From positions 1 to 64,000 of the forward strand of contig LCFW01000005.1 in assembly GCA_000999315.1 (NCBI GenBank): a stretch of 64,000 nt of DNA, written 5' to 3'. Under the pieces are notes generated by a model. That model did no database searches. It saw only the letters and a list, made by a program, of their open reading frames with translations, and was not told where the DNA came from. Position 1 is the first letter of the stretch; each line of letters opens with the position of its first letter. The translations under genes were made by a program, and so were the position numbers. Below, piece after piece: positions 30,144 to 39,566 of this stretch. This DNA is from Candidatus Peregrinibacteria bacterium GW2011_GWF2_43_17 (GTDB taxonomy: Bacteria; Patescibacteriota; Gracilibacteria; UBA1369; UBA12470).

Positions 30144-31349
30144 TTAACCTCCGTAGATAAAAATATCAGAAATTGTCCCGTCAAAATCCTTTTCATCCTG
30201 GCCTGCATCCGCACATACATTATCTCTTCCAATGACTAATGGCTTTGTAGCATTGCTTGAACTTATTTTACCACTTACCGACTGTGAACCACATTTTTGC
30301 CAATCAACATACATAGCGATTTCACTTCCAGTATAAACAAAGACTACCAGTTGCAATGATCCATCAACAGAACAAGAACCTGATGTAACTGAGTACTTAG
30401 TATCATCGACAGAAATAACACCTTCATATTTCCCATCTTCAATTTTCAACATATATAACGGTTGACCACATTGATCAGTTTGTTTGGCAATAATAGCTTG
30501 CTGATCTCCTGTATTCAATGCGTCAACCTCCGTAGTTACATGAACTACCAACCAATTCTCTGGATTAAACTGAGACTCATCATTAAATCTGATGTAAGTA
30601 TCCGAGCCGCTAAAATCGAATAAACCTATCTCTGGACTTATAATAACATCAACTGAAACTCCTGAAATATCATCGGCTACGGCTTTATAAATAGAATCCT
30701 CTGTTAAAGATGAAAGCCTTCCACTACTGAGCTTGCTGTAATCATGTAAAGTGAAAATTGCTTCTAATGTATGATCATAATTATCATTATCATTATAATT
30801 ATAATTTGATAATATGGGCCAGCTCCCATCCGTTTGATTATCATAATTTCCACCAATTATAACCGGGACCGTACAAGTATTCGTACCACCGCTATTTGTT
30901 GTAACCGTAAGAGTTGCTTCATACTCTCCTGCATCCGAATAAGTATTATAATCAATAGTCCTGGATGAAGAACCCGTATTCCCATCACCAAAATTCCATG
31001 CATAAGTTGCAATATCGCCACTGGTTTCGGAAGCATCAAATTTTAATTGACTATCTTCAAAACCAACATAAACATCTTCTCCATTATTATCAAAATTACT
31101 ACCACAATCCACACTTAGACTTGTCTTTGTGGTTGAACTTGTAGCCGGAGAAGAAGTTTTCGTATTTTTGCTAGAAGTTGTGCTTGTAGTCGATCCGGTA
31201 ACCGATTTCAAAGCTCCAAAGAAATTCGAAGTCGTTCCAAATACAATTGCAACGATGAGCAAAGTCGCGGCAATCCCTCCCAATATCCATTTTCTTTTGG
31301 ACTTATTAGGGTGGTCAGATGAGATGTCCGGGATTTTTGTTTGCGCCAT
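30144..31349 (-). CDS. membrane-anchored surface protein with PKD domain and LamG/concanavalin-like region
   Basis: N-terminal TM (RKWILGGIAATLLIVAIVFG), Ser/Thr-rich linker, PKD motif TYAWNFGDG, LamG-like C-terminus. Confidence 0.75.
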   Translation of the reverse strand: MAQTKIPDISSDHPNKSKRKWILGGIAATLLIVAIVFGTTSNFFGALKSVTGSTTSTTSSKNTKTSSPATSSTTKTSLSVDCGSNFDNNGEDVYVGFEDSQLKFDASETSGDIATYAWNFGDGNTGSSSRTIDYNTYSDAGEYEATLTVTTNSGGTNTCTVPVIIGGNYDNQTDGSWPILSNYNYNDNDNYDHTLEAIFTLHDYSKLSSGRLSSLTEDSIYKAVADDISGVSVDVIISPEIGLFDFSGSDTYIRFNDESQFNPENWLVVHVTTEVDALNTGDQQAIIAKQTDQCGQPLYMLKIEDGKYEGVISVDDTKYSVTSGSCSVDGSLQLVVFVYTGSEIAMYVDWQKCGSQSVSGKISSSNATKPLVIGRDNVCADAGQDEKDFDGTISDIFIYGG

Positions 31350-31377
31350 TTTTGTTTTGGTTATGGATTATCGTATA

Positions 31378-31407
31378 ATTATAACATGAACGCCCCCCCC
31401 CGCGCAA
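31378..31407 (-). promoter_or_regulatory. promoter with a G9 homopolymer in the -35/-10 spacer (candidate phase-variable promoter)
   Basis: Minus strand TTGCGC-GGGGGGGGG-CGTTCATGT-TATAAT: 18-nt spacer, -10 at 31378-31383, C9 at 31393-31401. Confidence 0.55.
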
Positions 31408-31425
31408 GCCCCGGGCCTGACAATA

Positions 31426-31722
31426 TTATTTAACTCTGAACGTCTCTTTGTTTGCTTCTTGAAGAATTTTGATTGTTGCGCCAACCGAAAGATTGTCGCT
31501 CTTTAAAAGCACCAATCTGTTATTAAGCTGGCTAAGTAACGGCGTTAAAAATTCATCAGCCCATGATGGCGACAACGTTAATACTCCGGAAAAATCCATC
31601 TCCAACTCTTCATTTTTAGGAAAGTCGCGCAAGGTTGACTGAAAAGCCTTAAATGCCTCTCTCCCCAATTCGCGTGAAATCAATGTTTTGCCGAATTTTT
31701 CAAGTTGCAATTTCATATACAT
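31426..31722 (-). CDS. STAS-like (DUF4325-type) protein
   Basis: ELEMDFSGVLTLSPSWADEFLTPL pattern, ~98 aa. Confidence 0.7.
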   Translation of the reverse strand: MYMKLQLEKFGKTLISRELGREAFKAFQSTLRDFPKNEELEMDFSGVLTLSPSWADEFLTPLLSQLNNRLVLLKSDNLSVGATIKILQEANKETFRVK

Positions 31723-31740
31723 TTTTCTCTTTAAAAGATA

Positions 31741-32460
31741 TTAAAATTCTATTTTCGCCAGACATCCTCGTACAACACGTTGGCCACGTGTGACACGAAA
31801 TACTTTATCTTGCCCTTTCATGCGTACCTCGGCGTCACCGCTGGTAAAAAACAAATCAATTGGCCGATCGGCAACGACCTCGCGAACAAGCTTAAGTCCA
31901 TTACCACGCTTTTCCGGCGCACGTCCGGAAACAAATTCCGTAAATGCCACTTTTACCGCCTCCACGTGATTTGAAAGTTTCGGCCGAGCCTGCCTTAATG
32001 TTGCCAAAACACCCAACCCTCTATCGGCAAGGACAATGATTCGCTTTTCAAGATCATACCCGAAAAAGATTCCCGCAGTATCCGGCCATTTTCCCAAATT
32101 ATGGGCGAATGAATTATCGCCGATTTCTCCGGTAATTAAAACAATCAAAGAATATAATTCTTCAAACCCCGGTTTCCGTATTAGGATATCCTGCATTTTG
32201 GTCAGCCTTGCGTTAAAAATTGAACTTGTCGGGCAATAGAATGTACCCGGGAACTCAATTCCGTCTTGAATCCATTCCGAAGCGAACTTCATTAAATCGC
32301 TGGCAAATATTTCTAAATCATTTTCGCGGTAATAACGATGGGTCCCGCCTCCTTTTTTGATCGCAACCAATTTACCGTTTTCATCCCAGCGACGAAGCGT
32401 ATTCAAAGAAACGCCCAGATATTCTGCGGCTTGACCAATTGTAAGCAGTTTTTCTTCCAT
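31741..32460 (-). CDS. MerR-type HTH fused to a GHKL/HATPase domain
   Basis: N-terminal LTIGQAAEYLGVSLNTLRRWDENGKL; C-terminal EIGDNSFAHN (N box), LADRGLGV (G1), GNGLKLV (G2). Confidence 0.82.
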   Translation of the reverse strand: MEEKLLTIGQAAEYLGVSLNTLRRWDENGKLVAIKKGGGTHRYYRENDLEIFASDLMKFASEWIQDGIEFPGTFYCPTSSIFNARLTKMQDILIRKPGFEELYSLIVLITGEIGDNSFAHNLGKWPDTAGIFFGYDLEKRIIVLADRGLGVLATLRQARPKLSNHVEAVKVAFTEFVSGRAPEKRGNGLKLVREVVADRPIDLFFTSGDAEVRMKGQDKVFRVTRGQRVVRGCLAKIEF

Positions 32461-32582
32461 GCTTTCATGATATCATATCGTCCAAACCTACACAACTATC
32501 CATCAAATCTACCCAAAAATATGGCAATCTACTCGTTGACCGTCTGTAGCTCCTCACTTGAACGCTTTCAATATTAAAGAAA

Positions 32583-32759
32583 CTATTTGTTGAATATTGA
32601 AGCAAACCTTGCTTCGCTCATAACTTTCATTACTTCTTCGGGCGAAAAAACTTTCCCGTTAATAGCGACATAAACACCTGGTTCAAGTTCTTCAAGTTTA
32701 GCAATGGCGTAACCAAGATTAAAAGGCCCTAGACTACAATACTTTTCATCTCCCCCCAT
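32583..32759 (-). CDS. small conserved-looking hypothetical protein
   Basis: MGGDEKYCSLGPFNLGYAIAKLEELEPGVYVAINGKVF..., protein-like composition, overlaps the 3' end of the upstream GT4 gene. Confidence 0.45.
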   Translation of the reverse strand: MGGDEKYCSLGPFNLGYAIAKLEELEPGVYVAINGKVFSPEEVMKVMSEARFASIFNK

Positions 32760-33951
32760 ACCCCTCCTCAACCTTATCTACAATCTTCTCCCACCCATAC
32801 CGCTCTCGTACCATCGCCAGGGCATTCCTTTTCAAATTCAACAGTTTTCCTCTATCTGTGAAAACCGAAATTATCGCATTAGCCAGCGAATCCGGCTGAT
32901 CCGGTTCAACGAATATGCCGGTTTCTCCATCAACAACGAAATCCTTAATCCCACCACTTGGGCAAGTTATAACGGGTATACCGCACGCCATTGCCTCGAT
33001 AAACGAAACACCGAACCCTTCAAACCTCGAAGGTCTGACGAATAAATTCGACCCTCGCAGTAACCCGGGAATATCTTTGTGCGCCAAGGTTCCCAAAAAT
33101 TTCACACTGTTTGCAACTCCGAGCGTTTTCGCGAGGCTTCGCAATTCGTCCTCCATTGGCCCTTCTCCCGCTATTGCGAGCGTAGCCTCGGGGAATTCTG
33201 TCGCAACCTTTGAAAATGCGCGAATCAGCGTGTCTATACCGTTTCTGGGGATCAATGTTGACGTAGTCACTACCTTGTAACCATCCACAATTCCATAGGG
33301 AGTTTTGCTGTCGCAAAACGACTTATTAGATTGCGCAAGGAATACTCCGTGTCCTTGCGCCGCGGGATGAAAAATCTCAGTATCGACCCCGTTTGGCACA
33401 ATCATCGTCTTTTTAGCCCCGAGCATAATCGCTTTTCCCTCCGAATAAGTGCTTACACATCCGCAAATATCGGTGTTTTTCATTGCGAATTTCACCCATC
33501 TCTCGGCAAGCATCAGCCACAATCGCGAAAAAATCTTCATAAACCCTCCGCGTATAACCATCTCCTCCTTATAAGCCAAAGGATTTTGGATGGTTTGATA
33601 AAGAGGTATCTTGAACTCCCTCTTAAGTTTCGCCGCAACATAACCCTGCGGGAGGGTCTGTTTAGAATGTAAAATGTCGATCTTGTTTTTGCGCAAAAAT
33701 TTGCGAATCTCTTTCAAAGCCGCTCTCGCATAAAACAGACTGTAAAGATTTCTAACCTGCTTATATTGAACGGTATGAACCGAAATATTTTTATGATTAA
33801 AAATCTCCTTTATCGCATCACTTACTCCGACAAAAACATCGATTTTATACCCTCTCTCGGCAAGCCTTTTTATAACCTCGACGATATGAACTTCGGCCCC
33901 ACCAAGGTCGAGAGGATTCAGGTCGCCACAGATAAATAAAACTCGTTTCAT
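32746..33951 (-). CDS. glycosyltransferase family 4
   Basis: LGGAEVHIVEVIKRLAERGY, RPSRFEGFGVSFIEAMACGIPVI. Confidence 0.93.
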   Translation of the reverse strand: MKRVLFICGDLNPLDLGGAEVHIVEVIKRLAERGYKIDVFVGVSDAIKEIFNHKNISVHTVQYKQVRNLYSLFYARAALKEIRKFLRKNKIDILHSKQTLPQGYVAAKLKREFKIPLYQTIQNPLAYKEEMVIRGGFMKIFSRLWLMLAERWVKFAMKNTDICGCVSTYSEGKAIMLGAKKTMIVPNGVDTEIFHPAAQGHGVFLAQSNKSFCDSKTPYGIVDGYKVVTTSTLIPRNGIDTLIRAFSKVATEFPEATLAIAGEGPMEDELRSLAKTLGVANSVKFLGTLAHKDIPGLLRGSNLFVRPSRFEGFGVSFIEAMACGIPVITCPSGGIKDFVVDGETGIFVEPDQPDSLANAIISVFTDRGKLLNLKRNALAMVRERYGWEKIVDKVEEGYGGR

Positions 33952-34850
33952 TTAATTTTATGTAAAATTGCGGAAATAAAACTTACTCCCGGCCACGGCA
34001 CGATTTTCATCAACGAGACGACCATTTTCACCATAAATCCAGTATCCAAATTTCTAAAATCATCATCGCCCCTATAATAAATCGGCATCTCCTCGCCTCC
34101 AAATCTGCTTTTGAAAAACGCATGCGTACTCCCTTTCAAACTGCTTCCGAAATCAACTTCGTTTAACTTAGTCTCGCAAGCCCTCTTGATCGCGAACGCA
34201 TACAACGCGTTATTCACTCCGAAATTGGAAAACTTTTCATTCGAACAGTTTCCCCAAACATGCATCCGCCCGTTATAAACAAACGTCAGCAACCCTCCTA
34301 TAAATCGCCCGTCATACTCCGCCAAATACAGCTCCATCTTGTTGGCAAAAAGCTTCTTCAATTCGTGAAAAGCGCGCAAAGGTAACGGCACCCTTCCGAG
34401 CCTGAGTATTGTCCGCACATACAGACGATAATATCCATCCAAATGTTTGTAATCGTTCTCGAATTTGAAAACCTGAATCCCTTCTCTTTGCGCCCTATGA
34501 ATCATATTGCGGTGTTTCTGATGCACGGTGTTTTTTAAAATATCTTCATACGTGCTACCAGCAACCTTTAACGAAAAAGTACAAAATGGCGACACCTTAA
34601 ACCCGGGCAATTTTTTTACTGAAAAAACTTCAACACCATCGGGTATTTTAATTTTCCCAAGAGGCCCGCAATAATCCGCGAGCGGCAAAGATTTTTTATT
34701 GAAAATCGGCAAAAGTCCGTCTTTCGTCATGATCCCTTCGTCTTTTCCGCGAAAAATTTTTCCCAAAAAAATCATCCACTCGTATTTGTGGAAAATCGTG
34801 CCGTCGTGTTCTACCGAAAATTTATTCCAACCTTCAGATAACATTTGCAA
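33948..34850 (-). CDS. GNAT/FemAB-like acyltransferase
   Basis: KHRNMIHRAQREGIQVF, LYLAEYDGRFIGGLLTF, NEVDFGSSLKGSTHAFFKSRFGG. Confidence 0.75.
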   Translation of the reverse strand: MQMLSEGWNKFSVEHDGTIFHKYEWMIFLGKIFRGKDEGIMTKDGLLPIFNKKSLPLADYCGPLGKIKIPDGVEVFSVKKLPGFKVSPFCTFSLKVAGSTYEDILKNTVHQKHRNMIHRAQREGIQVFKFENDYKHLDGYYRLYVRTILRLGRVPLPLRAFHELKKLFANKMELYLAEYDGRFIGGLLTFVYNGRMHVWGNCSNEKFSNFGVNNALYAFAIKRACETKLNEVDFGSSLKGSTHAFFKSRFGGEEMPIYYRGDDDFRNLDTGFMVKMVVSLMKIVPWPGVSFISAILHKIK

Positions 34851-35841
34851 GCTTGTTTAAAACTCTCGGATGCAAAGGCAAATTTATCACCGTTCGTGTC
34901 AAAATAGAAGCGTGCGGACATCCGTGCGTCTCCGCATTATACCAAAGCCTGTCTGCAAAAACTCCGGCTCGTCGCAGATGCAATAAAATCAAATCCCTTG
35001 CGGCGAAATCATCTTTCCTTAATCTGATTGAAAAATTACACGGCACAGACCCCTCCGGCATCTCTTGCATATAAAAATATTCGCAAAAACCTTTTTTCAA
35101 AAATTGTTCCTTGAGTTGATAATAGATGCGCAAATTTCTATCGGGGTCGAGACGGTTCTTTGTCACTTCGTAAAGCCCGCTGATTATCCTCGGGGCTTTT
35201 GCCACATCCATTCTTTCCTCATCGTCAAAGTCGGAAATGGGAATGCTCTTCCTGGCTCTTACAAAATTCAAAACACCTCTTTCGGCACCGCGAAGTCGTA
35301 TTAAACAATCTCTAAAATCATTAAAAGAAAACTTCTCTTGTTTTATCGCGCCATAAGCCGAAAGCAGATCTTCGTTTTTCGAAACGACAAAACCTCCTCT
35401 CAAGTTAGGAAGCTGTTTATACATGCTGTACAAGCCGTAATCGCCCTCAAGATCCTTTGTTAAAAAGTGCGCGCAATCTTCGATAATCAAGACCTTGCCG
35501 TTCTTTATTTTAGGCAACGTTTTTCTCGCTCCGAAAGTATGACAAAGAAGAATGGCCCCGACGTCATCAAGATCGTCGGGCATTATTTTCAGATTGAAAG
35601 TTTCCATGTCGCAATCGGCGAATTTCACCGAAAACCCGTTCCGTTTCACCACTTCCGGCACCGTCGGACATATAAATGCCGGCACCAAAATCCTCCTCTT
35701 TTTAATTTCGGAAAGGCGGCTGTGTTTCAAAAGAAAATCCAGCCCCGATCGGAGCAGGTTGAAGTCATATCCATACCTTTTTCGAAAAAAAGCGCGAGGA
35801 AAGTCGGGGATCCTGAATGCAGGCAGATTGTCTATGTACAT
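34834..35841 (-). CDS. DegT-like PLP-dependent aminotransferase
   Basis: ILVPAFICPTVPEVV, VLIIEDCAHFL, SMYKQLPNLRGGFVV. Confidence 0.7.
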   Translation of the reverse strand: MYIDNLPAFRIPDFPRAFFRKRYGYDFNLLRSGLDFLLKHSRLSEIKKRRILVPAFICPTVPEVVKRNGFSVKFADCDMETFNLKIMPDDLDDVGAILLCHTFGARKTLPKIKNGKVLIIEDCAHFLTKDLEGDYGLYSMYKQLPNLRGGFVVSKNEDLLSAYGAIKQEKFSFNDFRDCLIRLRGAERGVLNFVRARKSIPISDFDDEERMDVAKAPRIISGLYEVTKNRLDPDRNLRIYYQLKEQFLKKGFCEYFYMQEMPEGSVPCNFSIRLRKDDFAARDLILLHLRRAGVFADRLWYNAETHGCPHASILTRTVINLPLHPRVLNKLANVI

Positions 35842-37979
35842 ATTATATTGGTGACCAACGATTCAAACGTAGTGAATTTCAACTTAAACTTCTCTCTCAG
35901 GTTGTAAAGTTTCATCGCGAGCTTGGTGTAATTTTCGCCACCGCAATAAGATGACAAATCAGAGCTTTCAAACTCCCAAGAGTGCATCAAAAATACAAGA
36001 TGAGGCTTAACATTATGCCTTTTTTGAACAAGCAAAATCCTCATAATGACATCTTCCAACTCCTCGTCTTTCAAGTTTACCAAATAATATAAATTCAAAA
36101 CCCAATAAAGCGAAACCGGCACAACCAATGCGCGTCTTTGGAAATGCGGGAGAGGATCGAAACTTACCGGAACTCCCTTTATACCGCAAACTTCGTAAGG
36201 CAACGGAGCCGTCATCCCGAAATCACGCCCTCTGTGCGAAGCGAAAGACGAATCGTATTTGAATCCGAATTCCGAAAGCATTTTTATCGTCTCGTGTGAA
36301 GCGGACATATTCGGCGCACGAAAGCTCAAAGGTTTTCGCAACCCCGCCTCCGAAAAATTCTTCAGAATCTGATCCAAAAACAAAGCTTTTTCCGACCTGG
36401 TCGTCGGTCTGTCGTCCAAGAACCATTTAACTCCGCTCCAAAGTTCATGGAACATCCCATGTACGCCTATTTCATGTCCGCTCGCCTCGAAACTTTTCAG
36501 GGTATCGGCGAGATGAGGAACGAGATCTCCTTGCACGAAAAGCGTGGATTTGAACTCTTGTTGTTCGGAAAAATTTTTAAAACTGTCGAAAAACTTACCG
36601 CAAGTATGAAGTGTCGGCCGAATATCGCCATCGTCGTTGTTTGATCCGAAATTGTTTTCGACATCAACGGTGATAGAGCAAAGAATCGGCTCATCGATCG
36701 TAATTTTCCGAATTGCCATTTTGGTCATGCTCAAATGTCTCATCGCTTGCCCCCAGAATCTGTGCGGCAGTCGCGGTTCGCGCAAAAGATCTCGCCATTT
36801 CGTGATTGCCGGTACGCCCTTAAGCCTCATATAAACTCTGGAATAAACATCGAAAGTTTTTTGCGCGCAATTGTCCCAAGTGAGTCCGGACTCGCTAAGT
36901 ATTATTCTGCTTGCCTCCCCCATTCTTTTGAGGTGCGGATTTTCAATCATCATCTCCAAATACTGTTTTATCTCGATATGGCTTCCCGGTTGCACCAAAA
37001 ACCCGTTTACGTTTTCCTTCACGAGCTTATCGTTATCGCCGACTTGAGTTGCCAAAATCGGCAACCCGCACGCACAAGCCTCCATCAACGTCAGAGATTG
37101 ACCTTCGGAATAAGAGGGGAGAACGAATACATCGCAAGATTTATACTCCTTTATCAGATCTTCACCTTCAAGCCTGCCCAAAAACTTCACAATCCTCGTT
37201 AAATGCAATTCCCTAACGATTTTTCTTAGTTTTTCTATCTCATACCCGTAACCGACCAAGTGCACTTCGATCTCTTTTTTGTACCCGTCTTTTGTAAGCG
37301 CATGTATTCCTTTCAGCAAAACCGGCACGCCTTTTATGGGATCAAAACGCCCGACATACAATATTCTCAAAATCCCGTCATTCGGTTTTTCAACCTCGAC
37401 TTTATCATAAACCGATACATCGACACCGTTCGGTATGACAACCACATGCTTGTTTACATTTTTTAATTTCAAAAAATTCTCGGCAACGGTGATTTCTTGA
37501 TCATATTTGATCTTTGTTAAAAGATCGCTCTCGACCTTGGCCGACAGTCCCGATTTTTTATGAAAAAGGCTGGTTCCATGTATCGAATAAATTACCGGCA
37601 ATCCGCAAAGAAACCTCGCGAATCTCGCGGGATAAGAACTCAAAAAAGCATGAGCGTGTATCAAATCGAAATGTTCTTTTATATGAAGCCTCCTTATGAA
37701 AAACCCGGCAAAAACACACCAAGAAAGTCTGGCGAAAATGTTCTTGAATCCACTCGGCACTCCGACTCGATGCACCGTAAATTTCCCATCCATAAATATC
37801 TCGTTCCTCGGCATCCAAGGTTTGCCCTTCAGGAGAATATTTCTTGTTACAAGATGCACTTCACATCCGTAATCCGTCACCAGTCTCCTTGAGAGTTCTT
37901 TGATATGTTGTTGCGCTCCGCCTATCAGCGGGTCCCAACTGTCTATCACCATACAAATTTTCTTTGGTTTGATTAACAT
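35832..37979 (-). CDS. GT4 glycosyltransferase fused to polysaccharide deacetylase (NodB-like)
   Basis: GT4: LYVGRFDPIKGVPVLLKG, LPSYSEGQSLTLMEACACG; C-terminal ITVDVENNFG, ASGHEIGVHGMFHELW, FRAPNMSAS. Confidence 0.85.
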   Translation of the reverse strand: MLIKPKKICMVIDSWDPLIGGAQQHIKELSRRLVTDYGCEVHLVTRNILLKGKPWMPRNEIFMDGKFTVHRVGVPSGFKNIFARLSWCVFAGFFIRRLHIKEHFDLIHAHAFLSSYPARFARFLCGLPVIYSIHGTSLFHKKSGLSAKVESDLLTKIKYDQEITVAENFLKLKNVNKHVVVIPNGVDVSVYDKVEVEKPNDGILRILYVGRFDPIKGVPVLLKGIHALTKDGYKKEIEVHLVGYGYEIEKLRKIVRELHLTRIVKFLGRLEGEDLIKEYKSCDVFVLPSYSEGQSLTLMEACACGLPILATQVGDNDKLVKENVNGFLVQPGSHIEIKQYLEMMIENPHLKRMGEASRIILSESGLTWDNCAQKTFDVYSRVYMRLKGVPAITKWRDLLREPRLPHRFWGQAMRHLSMTKMAIRKITIDEPILCSITVDVENNFGSNNDDGDIRPTLHTCGKFFDSFKNFSEQQEFKSTLFVQGDLVPHLADTLKSFEASGHEIGVHGMFHELWSGVKWFLDDRPTTRSEKALFLDQILKNFSEAGLRKPLSFRAPNMSASHETIKMLSEFGFKYDSSFASHRGRDFGMTAPLPYEVCGIKGVPVSFDPLPHFQRRALVVPVSLYWVLNLYYLVNLKDEELEDVIMRILLVQKRHNVKPHLVFLMHSWEFESSDLSSYCGGENYTKLAMKLYNLREKFKLKFTTFESLVTNIICT

Positions 37980-38099
37980 TATTTTTTCGAGAAATATCGA
38001 AGGACATTCTACAACACGCCGTCCGAAAATGGAATTTGAGGATGGCGCATCCGGATAAGCGCACGGCTATAAAGTTGACGTACGAAAGAACATTCGGTG

Positions 38100-38371
38100 T
38101 AGGAGCTGTGCACACTATTATAGCATTTCCGCGTCACTCCTCCTCCAGACCGTCCGACAATGAAATTGGAGGACGGTCCTAAACAAGCGAAGGATTGACG
38201 CGTAAAATGTTATTCTGTGCAACAGATAGCAAAAAGCATTGCAAACAATGCGTTTTCTTAAAAAAGTTCATTCTCGGACAGCCTGTTTCCAGTATCATTT
38301 CGTCGTCGTTCCTTGAACTGCTATAATATCTGCGATATTCCAATCGAAACCAATAGTGTGCACAGCTCCTA
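38100..38371. mobile_element. 272-bp element with 20-bp perfect terminal inverted repeats (copy B)
   Basis: TAGGAGCTGTGCACACTATT (38100-38119) and its reverse complement (38352-38371); right ~85 bp nearly identical to 8310-8393. Confidence 0.8.
38319..38327 (+). promoter_or_regulatory. extended -10 promoter-like site inside element B
   Basis: TGCTATAAT, same context as 8341-8349. Confidence 0.5.
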
Positions 38372-38379
38372 ATGAATAT

Positions 38380-39294
38380 ATGAAATCTTTTAGAAATAAA
38401 AACTCACTCCTCGCAGTCGTTCTGATAGGCTACAACAGCTTGAAATTTCTCGCGTCATGTATCGAATCCATTAAAAAACAGACTCTTTTTAAGAAAGACC
38501 TCCTCGACATAATTTTCATAGATAATCTCTCACACGACGATTCTGCGAAATTCGTACTGGAGAATTATCCGTTTGTCCGCGTATATCAAAATCACTTCAA
38601 TTTCGGATACGCCGGAGCCGCAAATCAAGGAATAGATCTGACAAGCGCGCCGTATGTAAACATAATTAACCCGGATATCATTCTCGAAAAAGATTTTTAT
38701 GAAAAAATCATTAAAGCGATTTCACAAAACAAAGCTATAAGTTCCGCCACGGGCAAACTTTTGAAATACGACTTTGAGGCGAACAAAAAAACAAACATCA
38801 TAGATTCGACGGGATTATTGTTTCATGCGACAACGATAATCACAGACAGGGGGCAGGGCGAAATAGATAAAAAACAGTACGACAAATCGCACGAAGTATG
38901 GGGTGTTTCGGGTGCCTGCCCGATTTATCGCAGAGACGCGCTTCTCAAGATAAAAAATGGCGACGACTTTTTCGATTCGCGATTTTTCATGTACAAGGAA
39001 GACACGGATCTCGCGTGGAGATTTAACAAGCAAGGACTTAGAGCGATATATGTGCCGTCCGCGGTTGCGTATCACGGAAGAGGAACAGGTGTGGAAACGG
39101 GATTTTTCAACAAGAGAAAAGCGCTTTCGCGATTTCAAAGAATTTATTCTTTCAGAAATCACCAATTGATGCTCAAGAAGAATCTTACTTTGAAAGATTT
39201 TGCAAAACATCCGCTTGCAATAACCGCATTTGAAACGGCAAGCGTGATTAACGCTATCCGCGAAGGCGTATTTTTTAAATCTTTTAAAATATAG
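38380..39294 (+). CDS. glycosyltransferase family 2
   Basis: LAVVLIGYNSLKFLASCIESI, DIIFIDNLSHD, FFMYKEDTDLAWRF; start taken at MKSFRNKN downstream of element B. Confidence 0.9.
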   Translation: MKSFRNKNSLLAVVLIGYNSLKFLASCIESIKKQTLFKKDLLDIIFIDNLSHDDSAKFVLENYPFVRVYQNHFNFGYAGAANQGIDLTSAPYVNIINPDIILEKDFYEKIIKAISQNKAISSATGKLLKYDFEANKKTNIIDSTGLLFHATTIITDRGQGEIDKKQYDKSHEVWGVSGACPIYRRDALLKIKNGDDFFDSRFFMYKEDTDLAWRFNKQGLRAIYVPSAVAYHGRGTGVETGFFNKRKALSRFQRIYSFRNHQLMLKKNLTLKDFAKHPLAITAFETASVINAIREGVFFKSFKI

Positions 39295-39300
39295 TCAACA

Positions 39301-39564
39301 ATGAGTTTTCTTAAAAAAGTTTATTCGGCGGCACTGTTAATCGTATTAACGGGTCTGTTTTATGTGTACGTGGTTAGGCACGGAGGATTTTCCGAAACGA
39401 AGTTGGTCAACATGTCGTACGTATGGGTTCCATGCGCCGTGTTCGGCATAACGGGATTTCTGACGATCAAAGGAAAACATTCTCTTGTGAAAGCGATTAC
39501 TTGCGCCGTTTTGAGCATCGTATTGCTGGGAGTTTTCTTTATCGAAATTTGGCCCCTGTTGTAA
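39301..39564 (+). CDS. small hydrophobic membrane protein
   Basis: 87 aa, three hydrophobic segments. Confidence 0.6.
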   Translation: MSFLKKVYSAALLIVLTGLFYVYVVRHGGFSETKLVNMSYVWVPCAVFGITGFLTIKGKHSLVKAITCAVLSIVLLGVFFIEIWPLL

Positions 39565-39566
39565 CT

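Noticed and set aside
38356-38379. Start of the GT2 gene at 38356 (MCTAPNEY...)
   Set aside because: Those codons lie in the inverted repeat of element B; the start at 38380 (MKSFRNKN) is more plausible.
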